From Skeletonema tropicum (Eukaryota; Bacillariophyta; Thalassiosirophyceae; Thalassiosirales; Thalassiosiraceae): a stretch of DNA of 64,000 nt. The translations under genes and the position numbers were made by a program. The notes below the pieces were generated by a model that did not search any database, had not been told where the DNA came from, and saw only the letters and a program-made list of their open reading frames with translations. Position 1 is the first letter of the stretch, and every line of letters begins with the position of its first letter. The DNA is taken from positions 124,001-188,000 of the forward strand of contig JAWZXG010000024.1 in the NCBI GenBank assembly GCA_037178625.1. Direction: 5' to 3'. This document shows positions 55,690-64,000 of this stretch, piece by piece.

Positions 55690-56400
55690 TATGCGTCTAG
55701 CATCGTCAATTCAAGCAATATCCGCTACTAGTGGTGCATAATAGTTGGCAACGATAGTACGAAAGGACATAGACACGGCTCATGGTAACTACACTTGTAG
55801 CGACGATTTCACAGTCTCGTATGCGACTTGATGAATGCCAATTGAGCGTAGAGCTAGCTGTTTGCGACATATTTATGTGTGTAGCGACGTGAATATGAGC
55901 CTGAGCCGCTGCTGGTGGTTCATTATAGTTGGCAACGATAGTATAGAAGGAAATGTATACGGCTCATGGTAACTACACTTGTAGCGGAGATGTTACAGCC
56001 TCGTATGCGACTCGGTGAAGGCCAATTGAGCGTAGAGCCAGCTCCGTCTTTCACCAACTCAATGTGTGCAGCGACGTGAATATGAGCCTGAGCCGCTGCT
56101 GGTGGTTCATTATAGTTGGCAACGATAGTATAGAAGGAAATGAATACGGCTCATGGTAACTACACTTGTAGCGGCGATGCTGCAGCCTCGTATGCGACTT
56201 GATGAAGGCCAGTTGAGCGTAGAGCTAGCTCCGTCTTTCACCATTACAATGACTGTAGCGACATGGATATGAGCCTGAGCCGCTGCTGGTGGTTCATTAT
56301 AGTTGGCAACGATAGTATAGAAGGAAATGAATACGGCTCATGAGGACTACACTTGTAGCGGCGATGCTGCAGTCTCGTATGCGACTTGATTAAGGCACAG
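55690..56400. repeat. Tandem array 2: about 186-bp unit, four copies
   Basis: AGTTGGCAACGATAGTA recurs at 55743, 55927, 56114 and 56301 (period 184-187 bp). Units contain CGGCTCATGGTAACTACACT, CCTCGTATGCGACT and GAGCCTGAGCCGCTGCTGGT. Copies 2-4 are very similar. Unit sequence is unrelated to array 1. Confidence 0.85.
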
Positions 56401-56559
56401 TAGAATTCAATCACGGATTAGCCCGTGACTGACTGACAGTTTCTGGCGGGAAAGAGGCTGGAAAGAGGTTGGTAAGGCCGTGACCTCCTATCGTATTCCA
56501 ACCATGGCATGGAGGTAGGTAAGAGATAGTAGTAAGAAACAAACTAACCATGACCTCTT

Positions 56560-57530
56560 CAGGGCATCAGATAATCAGAGCCCTTACAAAATACACTTCT
56601 CGTGATGCTGCACGGTCAATGATGGGTTGGCACGATGTGAGATCCCAAAAAGCGACCGTTGAGGAGGGTGTAATCCAGACAGTTGGCACGACGTGTAATC
56701 AATGATAATCACAGTTCGGGCGAAGCCCTCACAAAATACACTTCTTGTAACGCTGCACCGTCAATGATGGGTTGGCACGATGTAAGATCCCAAAAAGCGA
56801 CCTGTTGAAAATAGTGCTGGGGGATACGTGCGGGGACGCCCCCTGCCCTCGTTTCTGTCTACGACAGCCAGACCACATGCAGCACGTGCGAACGAGCATC
56901 ACGATCCAACTGCCAACGATGACCATGGCCGAGGCCAAGCATCTCATCGCTGATGAGGGTGTAATCCAGACAGTTGGCACGACGACGACGTGTAATCAAT
57001 GATAATCACAGTTCGGGCGAAGCCCTCACAAAATACACTTCTTGTAACGCTGCACCGTCAATGATGGGTTGGCACGATGTGAGATCCCAAAAAGCGACCG
57101 CTGAGGAGGGTGCAATCCAGACAGTTGGCACGATGTGTAATCAATGATAATCACAGTTCGGGCGAAGCCCTCACAAAATACACTTCTCGTGATGCTGCAC
57201 GGTCAATGATGGGTTGGCACGATGTAAGATCCCAAAAAGCGACCGCTGAGGAGGGTGTAATCCAGACAGTTGGCACGACGTGTAATCAATGATAATCACA
57301 GTTCGGGCGAAGCCATCACAAAATACACTTCTCGTAATGCAGCGCCGTCAATGATGGGTTGGCACGATGTAAGATCCCAAAAAGCGACCGCTGAGGAGGG
57401 TGTAATCCAGACAGTTGGCACGACGTATAAACAGTATTACTCACAGTTCGGGCGAAGCCCTCACAAAATACACTTCTCGTAATGCAGCGCCGTCAATGAT
57501 GGGTTGGCACGATGTAAGATTGTGAGCGAA
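56560..57530. repeat. Tandem array 3: 145-bp unit, six copies with one 152-bp insertion
   Basis: GATGGGTTGGCACGATGT recurs at 56621, 56766, 57063, 57208, 57353 and 57498. The spacing is exactly 145 bp except between copies 2 and 3 (297 bp). There a 152-bp block of GC-richer sequence (GGGGGATACGTGCGGGGACG to GCCGAGGCCAAGCATCTCAT) is inserted at the GCGACC/CTGA(T/G)GAG point. The array ends by running into repeat R2. Confidence 0.9.
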
Positions 57531-57533
57531 GCG

Positions 57534-57648
57534 AGTTCGTTCAAATTTGCCTCCGACCTCCGACAAAGAGACACACCTCTCTCAAAAGCAGCTTCCAAAC
57601 TTGCCGCCAACAAAACTATATCCCGCGCAGCGTGCGCGCTACCTCCCA
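57534..57648 (+). repeat. Dispersed repeat R2, copy 2
   Basis: About 115 bp matching 52115-52219. It begins inside the last array-3 unit, so the array and R2 were joined by one event. Confidence 0.75.
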
Positions 57649-57875
57649 ACTCCCAACCATGGTAGATAAGAGCAAAAGTACATAAGTACAAGCTAACCAT
57701 GCCCTCTTTGGGGCATCAGATGGACTTTATCGACTATCCAACTATCGGGCCAGGTGGTCAATAGTATGGAAAGCTTAAGTTACAATTATTGCAACAATCC
57801 CCCGGGGATTCTAATTTATCTTGATTTTGTTCTTCCAGATGGGAGTCTTTCTGTCAATTTTGATCCAGGGCGTGG

Positions 57876-58386
57876 TACTGTACGTTTGCCCTCAAATCCT
57901 ACCTTTGACTTCAATTGAGGGAGTTAGTGGACAACTAAGATATCAATGAGCTTCTACGGACCAAATAAATAACATTGACGCTTTGAAATAGGGTCAACAT
58001 CCTAGTAGTTACTGAGTTATGGCTAGTCGTAGGGAGCCCATTTTCACCATGGTTGTGTCGTTTTAGATGCCATTATCGGAGGTGAGTCAGGCCAAAAACT
58101 TTTGGTTTCCAAATTGTACGTAGGATTAGTTATGTCAGTGCCAGTTATTGTCACACAGACAAAACTAAATTGGACTTAACCCTAACCCTAACCCCAACTC
58201 AAGTTATGCTCTGACAAGCACTTTTGAAGTAAAGGAGTGCAAAAATATTAATTTTGGGCTTCGTCACGCCACTCTACTCATTCCGACGTGTGGCGTGACG
58301 AAAAGAATTTCCGAAAAATTCCTTCTGGAAGCTACAAAAAGTGCCTGTCAAAATTTTATGTAGGATTTGAAAGCAAACGTACAGTA
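57876..58386. mobile_element. MITE, Tc1/mariner-like, copy A
   Basis: 511 bp including TA at both ends. Inverted ends of about 27 bp with two mismatches (TACTGTACGTTTGC...CAAATCCTAC). The interior is shared with copy B at 61349 (AGGGTCAACATCCTAGTAGT, GAGTTATGGCTAGTCGTAGG, GGAGCCCATTTTCACCATGG, AAAAATTCCTTCTGGAAGCT). No transposase. It contains a short telomere-like run (next entry). Confidence 0.85.
58177..58196 (+). repeat. Interstitial telomere-like run (CCCTAA)n
   Basis: AACCCTAACCCTAACCCC inside MITE copy A. This position differs in copy B, so the run was gained here or lost there. Confidence 0.6.
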
Positions 58387-58824
58387 AGAGCATTAACCCC
58401 CATTAACCCTACATGCCCACACCCACGTGAAAAAGGGCCCCCTCCGGGGGCAATAACAGCATTTTCACACCATGACGTTCCATCCATAGGAGGCCGTTAG
58501 ACGCCCCCCCCTGCACCGCTAGCGACAGCAACCACCTCGGCACTATCATAGGCAGCTATCATGACGAAATCTAGGCGGTAAGGGGCGGGTGAGCCGTCCA
58601 ATAGTATCAAAAACACGACGAACACGACGAACACGACGAAAAAGTTAATAAATAATAATAAATCAGAGTTGACAGCGGCACGGAAGCGGAATGTCGGCGA
58701 TTCTTTCAATCTGATGATCCCAATTCGTCTAGACAATGTGTATGAAAGGAGAGAAAGAGTACATGAAAGGGATCCCGTCATGATGAGGTGCAGTCGACAG
58801 GAATCGATGCGGTCAGGTATGTTG
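58387..58824. other. Intergenic stretch with short GAACACGAC minisatellite
   Basis: Contains three tandem units of CACGACGAA at about 58613-58641. Open frames here are of low-complexity origin. Confidence 0.45.
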
Positions 58825-59123
58825 CTTGGTCGAAGTTTTGGGCACCATAAAAATCTCAGAAATTTATGAAATGCCCTGTGTGGTCACACGTGGCCATCAG
58901 CGTGATTTGAATATCTCAACCGCGTACTCATACTCAATCCAAATCATTTCGGTCAACTCTGTAGATAGCCACTCTAAAGTATGTCTTGCCTGCCTCTTGC
59001 CTCTATCTAAAAGTAGTATCTTGCCACATCATATCATGTTGCTTGTTGCTTGCTATTGTACTTGTTGCTTGCAAATAATCTTCGTGATCAAGACACATGT
59101 CTGGATATTATCGTCTGTCGTAG
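58825..59123 (+). repeat. Dispersed repeat R1, copy 2 (upstream of RPB6)
   Basis: Counterpart of 38230-38508. It lies 157 bp upstream of the RPB6 ATG and so overlaps the likely promoter. It has short extra segments (GTTGCTTGCTATTGTACTT) absent from copy 1. Confidence 0.75.
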
Positions 59124-59279
59124 TCCATTTTTCACATCGCACAAAAACACAGACCGACTGCTACAACTGTGCATGCAATAAACATCACCTGATAATAGAA
59201 CAAACTTGGTGTATTAATACACGGCTCGGTCGCAAGAAATAACAATACTCATAATCCATTAACAAATAATTAAATAGCA

Positions 59280-59774
59280 ATGAGTGACGACGAAGATCCC
59301 ATCGGAGGCGACTCAGGATTCGACAACAGCGGCGGCGTATTCGAGGACGAAGAGGTATTTCACCCAAACGACAACACCGCCGCCGATGGCACCACCACAA
59401 ACGGAGGAGGAGGCGATGGACTCGACGTTACCGGTGAACACATGAATCAAGATGACGATGGAGATTCACCAGATTTAGAATTACTACATGCCGATGGGAA
59501 TGGGACACATCATGGGTTTACGAAATCGGGCACTATTCAAGAACGGATTACAACGCGATACTTGACGAAATATGAGAGGGCGAGAGTGCTTGGAACACGG
59601 GCGCTGCAGATTAGTATGAATGCTCCGGTGATGGTGGATTTGGAGGGGGAGACGGATCCATTGAAGATTGCACAGAAGGAATTGAGGGAGAGGAAGATTC
59701 CGATTGTGATTCGGAGATATTTGCCGGATGGGAGTCATGAGGATTGGGGAATTGATGAGTTGATTGTGGATTAA
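59280..59774 (+). CDS. RPB6: RNA polymerase common subunit RPB6 (RPABC2)
   Basis: RPB6 is the small subunit shared by RNA polymerases I, II and III; it stabilises the clamp and the largest subunit. 164 aa, intronless. The N-terminal 80 residues are acidic and Gly/Asn-rich ([20 protein letters not shown]), as in other RPB6 proteins but longer. The conserved core is complete: [60 protein letters not shown], and the end [15 protein letters not shown]. The ATG is in an A-rich leader. No oddities; identification is firm. Confidence 0.95.
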   Translation: MSDDEDPIGGDSGFDNSGGVFEDEEVFHPNDNTAADGTTTNGGGGDGLDVTGEHMNQDDDGDSPDLELLHADGNGTHHGFTKSGTIQERITTRYLTKYERARVLGTRALQISMNAPVMVDLEGETDPLKIAQKELRERKIPIVIRRYLPDGSHEDWGIDELIVD

Positions 59775-59879
59775 TTAAATGAGTAGGTGAAAGGTAGGTG
59801 TGAAGAAAGAAAAGGGAGTTTCCGTAGCATAATAAAGAAAATATTTCATGAATTGTCAATACATATTATGTCATTTTCA

Positions 59880-61311
59880 TTATGTTGTGCTCTCAATTCC
59901 AAACTCGTGTTTGCCATCAGCATGGGTTAATTTCACTTTTGGATAACAGTCACCACACAAATCGAAGTCAAAGCAATTGTTGCAACTGAAAATTTTCCCT
60001 CTGATTTCATTCTGACAGTGATCGCAGAAGACGACCACGTTCAGTGGTGGAACAGCTGCATCTTTTGGAGTAGGAGCAGAAAGCAACGCTCCTTCGAATA
60101 AGAGAACACTTTCTCTTGGCTGATTTTTCAGCCATGTCCCGTTGTTTTCATCAGTTACTAATTCACCTAAATAAATATGCTTTTTTTTTGACTTTGTATC
60201 AACATCTGTATTGGTTATCTTGTCCTTAATGGCTTGAGTGACTGCGTCGCAATTTCCAAGAAGACATGCATCAAACAAGCAAATCTCATCTTGCTTCTCA
60301 TGATGATGTTGGGAAGGCGATTTCATAACTTGAACAATATCACGGTTGATAAGTATACGAGGTATATTATCTGGTAAGAATCCAACTAGCTTTGACATTG
60401 GTGCACTTTTGGAAGAGAGAAGGGAAGAAATTATTAGACATGAAATGACACAAGCAGCCAAGAGATAATATCCAAGCATATGCAACTTACACCGAGAGTG
60501 ATGTACCCATGACGATTAATGCATCCGCCTTTTTATAATCTTCTTCAAGCCTGCGTGATATGTTGTTATCAAGTTTCTCTCCAAAGAATGTAATGTTCGG
60601 CTTGATGATACCACCGCAACATCCTTGTTCGACGGATGGTGGACAAAAGTTATTACTAGTATTGAATGTAGATTGAGTAGACGACCTTTTGCGTGTACTT
60701 CTCCGTTCCGGAGGAATCTGAATAGAGTTATTCTTCTTTTTTGCTGCAGAAGTATTGTGCGATATCTTTGTCTTTTTGGAAATACGACGATGGCAAACTG
60801 GAACTCCTTCTTCGACATCGTTGTGAGATGCAATAATTTCACTGGACTGATACTTTGCTTTGCACTTCATACATGTTGCCACAGTAAAAGATCCATGAGC
60901 ATACACTATCCTTTCTTCAGACACGCCGGCGGATTGCTCCAAACCGTCAATATTTTGTGTATATATCCTCAATAACATCTGTTGCTGATCCAACCACGCC
61001 AAAAACAAATGTGACACACTCGGTGCAATCGTTCCAGATGCAAAATTATTCATCCGAACAAACTTCCAAAATGGACGAGGATCTTCACTAAATGCATGTA
61101 TATCGAATAAATCCTCGGCGCAGGTGAGACCAAGCTCTTGATAATTGAGATTGTTGTAGAGTCCATCTTTGGAGCGGAAATCGGGTATGCCGCAGGAGAC
61201 GCTGATTCCGGCTCCGGCGAGGATGACAATGTTTTTCTTTTGTGATAGTAGGTTTGCTACGGAGGCTAGCCGTTTGTCGAATGTTTCTCCTTGAATTTGA
61301 AACATGTTCAT
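59880..61311 (-). CDS. Sirtuin (SIR2 NAD-dependent deacylase) fused to a C-terminal ZZ zinc finger
   Basis: Sirtuins remove acyl groups from lysine using NAD+. Exon 1 is 61311-60491, the intron 60490-60406 (85 nt, GTAAGT to AAAAG, phase 2) and exon 2 60405-59880; the product is 448 aa. Visible motifs: GAGISVSCGIPDFRS (NAD binding), YTQNIDGLE, HGS (catalytic His), CMKC and GCCGG for the structural zinc, KPNITFFGE, MGTSLSV continuing across the splice into AP, and LINRD. The zinc module is split by an insertion of about 50 residues rich in Lys/Arg/Ser (RRISKKTKISHNTSAAKKKN, RRSTRKRSS), which could act as a nuclear signal. The C-terminus (about residues 390-448) is a ZZ finger: FCDHCQNEIRGKIFSCNNCF followed by DFDLCGDCY and H..H. 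ZZ domains often bind histone H3 tails, so nuclear chromatin action is plausible. A MITE lies 38 bp upstream of the start. Confidence 0.9.
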
Positions 61312-61348
61312 TGTTCTTTCATATTGGGCTTTTGCAGGCCAGCCCAGC

Positions 61349-61848
61349 TACTGTACGTTTGCTCTCAAATCCTACCTTTGACTTCAATAACGGAGGTTAG
61401 TGGACAAGTGAGGTATCAATGAGCTTCTACGGACAATATGAATAACATTGACGCTTTGAAATAGGGTCAACATCCTAGTAGTTTTTGAGTTATGGCTAGT
61501 CGTAGGGAGCCCATTTTCACCATGGTTGTGTCGTCTTAGATGCCATAATCGGAAGTGAGTCAGGGCAAAAGACTTAGTTTTACCTTGTATAAGTAGGAAT
61601 TAGTATTTGAGTGCCAGTTACTGTCACACAGACAAAATAAACTGATCTTTCTCGAGTATGGTAAAATAGGCTTTGAAAACCACTTTTGAAGTAGAGGAGT
61701 GCAAAATCATTAATTTTGGGCTTCGACAGTGCATTCTACTAGTTCCGACAGAGGTAATGTCGAAAAGAATTTTCGAAAAATTCCTTCTGGAAGCTACAAA
61801 AAGTGGTTTTCAAACTTTTATGTAGGATTTGAAAGCAAACGTACAGTA
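61349..61848. mobile_element. MITE, Tc1/mariner-like, copy B, in the sirtuin 5' region
   Basis: 500 bp including TA at both ends. Its ends match copy A (TACTGTACGTTTGC and GCAAACGTACAGTA). The interior is similar to copy A throughout, except for the telomere-like part. Its left end is 38 bp from the sirtuin ATG, so it replaces or contains that gene's promoter. Confidence 0.85.
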
Positions 61849-62049
61849 TGTCCTTACTACTTCTACAGTGCGCCGGTCCCGATTCTCCTCATGCGAACTC
61901 AAAAACGGCCGTTTCAAGTCACGCACCACCTCCAACGACTTCGGACTGCATTGTCTCACACTTTTTCACCGCGATAAACGGCCAAAGTCACTATGTCTGC
62001 AGTTATATTGTGGCAAAGTCTCAATCGCAGATTCACAATGCATAATTAA

Positions 62050-62727
62050 TTTAGCGTAATGGAATTTCAAAAGGGTGAAATTTCACTACTGCAACTTTCG
62101 TGAAATTTACAGGGTGAAAGTTGCACCAATTTTGGCCAACAATGAAATTTCACAAAAATTCTGGCGCGAACGGATGGTACTGAACCAACACGTAGCACAA
62201 AAATAACCTAAGACCCTTCATTCCACCAACCACCAAACCCCAAAGAACACCACGCACCATCCAGATGATGAGTTTGTCAACTCAGCGGAGAGTAACTCTT
62301 CACCAAAATGCTGGCGACTAACAATGCAGTATTACTTATGCAGGATCATCTGACTTCTATCGATTGGTTGCTAAGCCTCTAATGTCTATGGGAACTGTCG
62401 GATCGATGGATTGTGAGCGTAGGGCCAAACCTCTGAAGAACAGCATTCTTGTGAAGGATAGGAATAGGATGAAGGATCCAACTGGTGTTGCACTTCTTCG
62501 AGGGAAGGAAAACCTCCGTCATATCATGGATGCGAAGAAGATGCTTGGAAAGAAGCTTGCTGACAGTCTCTCTTAGAGTGATGTGTTGACTGCAGAGTGC
62601 AAAGTATTACGACTATCTCAGGATAAGCTAGAGTGAAATTTAATCCCTTGAAATTTCTGAAATTTCTGAAATTTCAACCTGCAATTTTCAACCCCCTCCA
62701 AAAATGGTGAAATTCCATTACGCTAAA
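62050..62727. mobile_element. TTAA-flanked element of 678 bp with 20-bp perfect inverted ends
   Basis: Both ends read TTTAGCGTAATGGAATTTCA inward, and each is bordered by TTAA (62046-62049 and 62728-62731), a probable target duplication. Many GAAATTTC/GTGAAAT phrases fill the subterminal parts. The middle encodes a transposase tail (next entry). This is a deletion derivative of a larger DNA transposon. TTAA targets are typical of piggyBac-type elements, but the protein tail does not let me assign the superfamily. Confidence 0.75.
62343..62576 (+). pseudogene. C-terminal fragment of a transposase inside the TTAA element
   Basis: The frame reads GSSDFYRLVAKPLMSMGTVG, SMDCERRAKPLKNSILVKDR, NRMKDPTGVALLRGKENLRH, IMDAKKMLGKKLADSLS and stops. 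The pattern (conserved Gly-Ser, Glu-Arg, Lys-Pro-Lys, Asn-Arg) resembles the tail of transposase-like proteins I associate with diatom genomes; no formal family name is known to me. The upstream catalytic part is absent. Confidence 0.5.
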
Positions 62728-62733
62728 TTAATT

Positions 62734-62932
62734 CTTTCCCCTCGTTTCGCTGGAACGTCGCTTATGGACTTAATCAAACTCAATCCTTCGCACTTTGCAG
62801 GCTAGGCAGATGCATCAGAAGCATCCTTTCATTCAACTTCAGATGATGACGTACATGTACTTACATACCCTATCATGTCATTGCTCCGACACTAACACCT
62901 ACTGAAACAAACCATATTTAACCTACTCAACC
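62734..62932. other. Promoter region of the EF-hand gene
   Basis: Short spacer between the TTAA element and the ATG at 62933; the leader before the ATG contains CATATTTAACC. No other feature. Confidence 0.4.
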
Positions 62933-64000
62933 ATGACCATGGTTATTAAGACACTAGCACTCCTCCTCACCTTCACCGCCTGCACCTGGATTAGCTTGTG
63001 CCACGGCTTTCGCGTACCACGATCTTTGAATGGATTGACATCCAAAAGTCACTTATTATTATTACATCATCCTGTTCTTTCCTATCAAGATCAAGCGAGT
63101 GCTACTTCAGACAAATTACACGGAGAGAAAGTTGATGAGAAGATCTCATTCACCGACATTTATTGTATGAACGCTCAAGATCTATTTGATATGTTTGACA
63201 CTGATTCTGATTCATCTCGTACACTTGACATTGATGAATTGCAGAACCTTGCCTCGAAGTTGTTTCCTGAGTCAACATGGAAGGAGAAGGATCATGTGAT
63301 TGAGTTGTTGCTGGATATGGATATGAATCAGAATGAGCTCAAATGCAAATGTGGTTGACTTTCCTTCCTTTTCTAAATGGCTACGCTATCAGGTAAGCAC
63401 ATGCAAATGCATTCCTATGACTTTGTCTGTTATATCATATCCTTTCTTCTGTGTAGACGAACACACTTTCTCATATTACTCACTTTTTTCTGATATCGCT
63501 CATGTGCACCAATCTTCAGAAGCAATCCTCTAGTCCCCATCATCGTCTTCATCGTGTTATTACAAGTGACAAGGCTATGGAGATAGAAGAACTTATCAAG
63601 GACGGATTGTCAATTACCAAAGAAGACATGTCATATGAGGCCATCCAGAACATCATTGATGTGTCTAGGCCCTACTATGCACTTACAAATGAATGTGAAG
63701 TCAAGGTAGATGGCAAGTCAATCGGTTTTGTTGCTGAAGTAAACCAGGAAATGCCATTCCCCTACGAAGGTGGCCAGATGGGATTCAGTGAAACTGCACG
63801 TCATATGGCCATCGCTGGATCCATTGCTGCTGCACTAGCCAACCCTAAGAAAGGAAAGCATTACTATCTTGCTTTGAATGGATTCATGCGGAGCAATGAA
63901 ATGCTACCAACGGCGATTCATGATGAAGTCGACAAGCTCATTCCATACACACGTGGAAAGGCTAGAATCTTCACCTACTGCAATAGTTCTCACAAGAAAG
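62933..64000 (+). CDS. Secreted EF-hand protein, partial at right edge, with a likely frameshift
   Basis: The ATG at 62933 starts a signal peptide (KTLALLLTFTACTWISLCHG, then FRVPRS). The first EF-hand loop is DTDSDSSRTLDI. A second loop begins DMDMNQN, but the frame then ends at TGA 63356-63358. One base out of frame the loop continues VVDFPSFSKWLRYQ and reaches a good donor. The intron is 63393-63519 (127 nt, GTAAGC to CAG, phase 0). Exon 2 (63520-64000) is open to the window end: SDKAMEIEELIKDGLSITKE, FVAEVNQEMPFPYEGGQMGF, SETARHMAIAGSIAAALANP. I do not recognise this C-terminal domain with certainty; its Gly-rich helix has a hot-dog-fold flavour. The start Phe after the leader (HG-F) may mark a diatom plastid site. 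The frameshift near 63330 is either damage or a sequence error. Confidence 0.6.

Noticed and set aside
55010..57530. CRISPR array
   Set aside because: Units are 145-187 bp long with no short-repeat/unique-spacer alternation, and the window is eukaryotic.
58497..58781. Minus-strand ORF with a Phe/Val run
   Set aside because: The hydrophobic run is produced by the three-unit GAACACGAC minisatellite; the rest has no family resemblance.

Overview
The window looks like nuclear DNA of a unicellular stramenopile, most likely a centric diatom. Genes are compact, and introns are absent or single and short: 70 to 101 nt in six introns, plus one of 127 nt near the right end. Several proteins have N-terminal secretory or organelle leaders, one with an FSFAP motif like the diatom plastid-targeting site. 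Combinations such as MYND zinc finger with pRiA4b-like domain, GAF-like region with HPP membrane domain, and MATH-BTB-SAP also fit this group. There is no bacterial operon structure. The species cannot be named from the sequence alone.

Layout: 1-2.8 kb, no supported gene. 2.9-4.5 kb, a dUTPase gene broken after its third motif, an antisense ORF and a MITE. 4.8-13.8 kb, a RING-finger gene convergent with a large Helitron (Rep/helicase plus an unusual membrane-rich upstream ORF). 13.9-14.4 kb, a duplicated G/C-tract repeat. 15.2-17.5 kb, a GAF-HPP membrane protein. 18.5-19.5 kb, a decayed surface-protein gene. 19.6-24.1 kb, a divergent pair (double UPF0301 protein and a membrane-anchored beta-helix protein). 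24.8-26.0 kb, a MATH-BTB-SAP gene with one in-frame stop. 26-30.2 kb, gene and transposase remnants. 30.7-37.9 kb is the densest host block: MCM3, a DGQHR-motif mitochondrial candidate, a small secreted protein, and a pRiA4b/MYND protein. 39.1-44.5 kb, an LTR element with nearly identical LTRs but no recognisable gag-pol. 44.6-45.4 kb, a glycosyltransferase-like C-terminal half. 45.8-54 kb, repeat-rich sequence with a decayed transposase, a 780-bp foldback element, a Pif1 helicase fragment and a broken two-ORF gene. 55.0-57.5 kb, three different tandem arrays side by side. 57.9-64 kb, two MITE copies flanking RPB6 and a sirtuin-ZZ fusion gene, then a TTAA-flanked element carrying a transposase tail, and an EF-hand gene that runs off the right edge.

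The host genes are unrelated housekeeping and regulatory genes (replication, transcription, chromatin, nucleotide metabolism) with no sign of a shared pathway. The common theme is heavy transposon activity between them: a Tc1/mariner-like MITE family (three copies), a Helitron, a non-autonomous LTR element, a TTAA element, a foldback element, and dispersed and tandem repeats. Several genes carry single clean lesions (in-frame TAA, one-base frameshifts). These are either recent pseudogenisation or sequence errors and deserve checking first.
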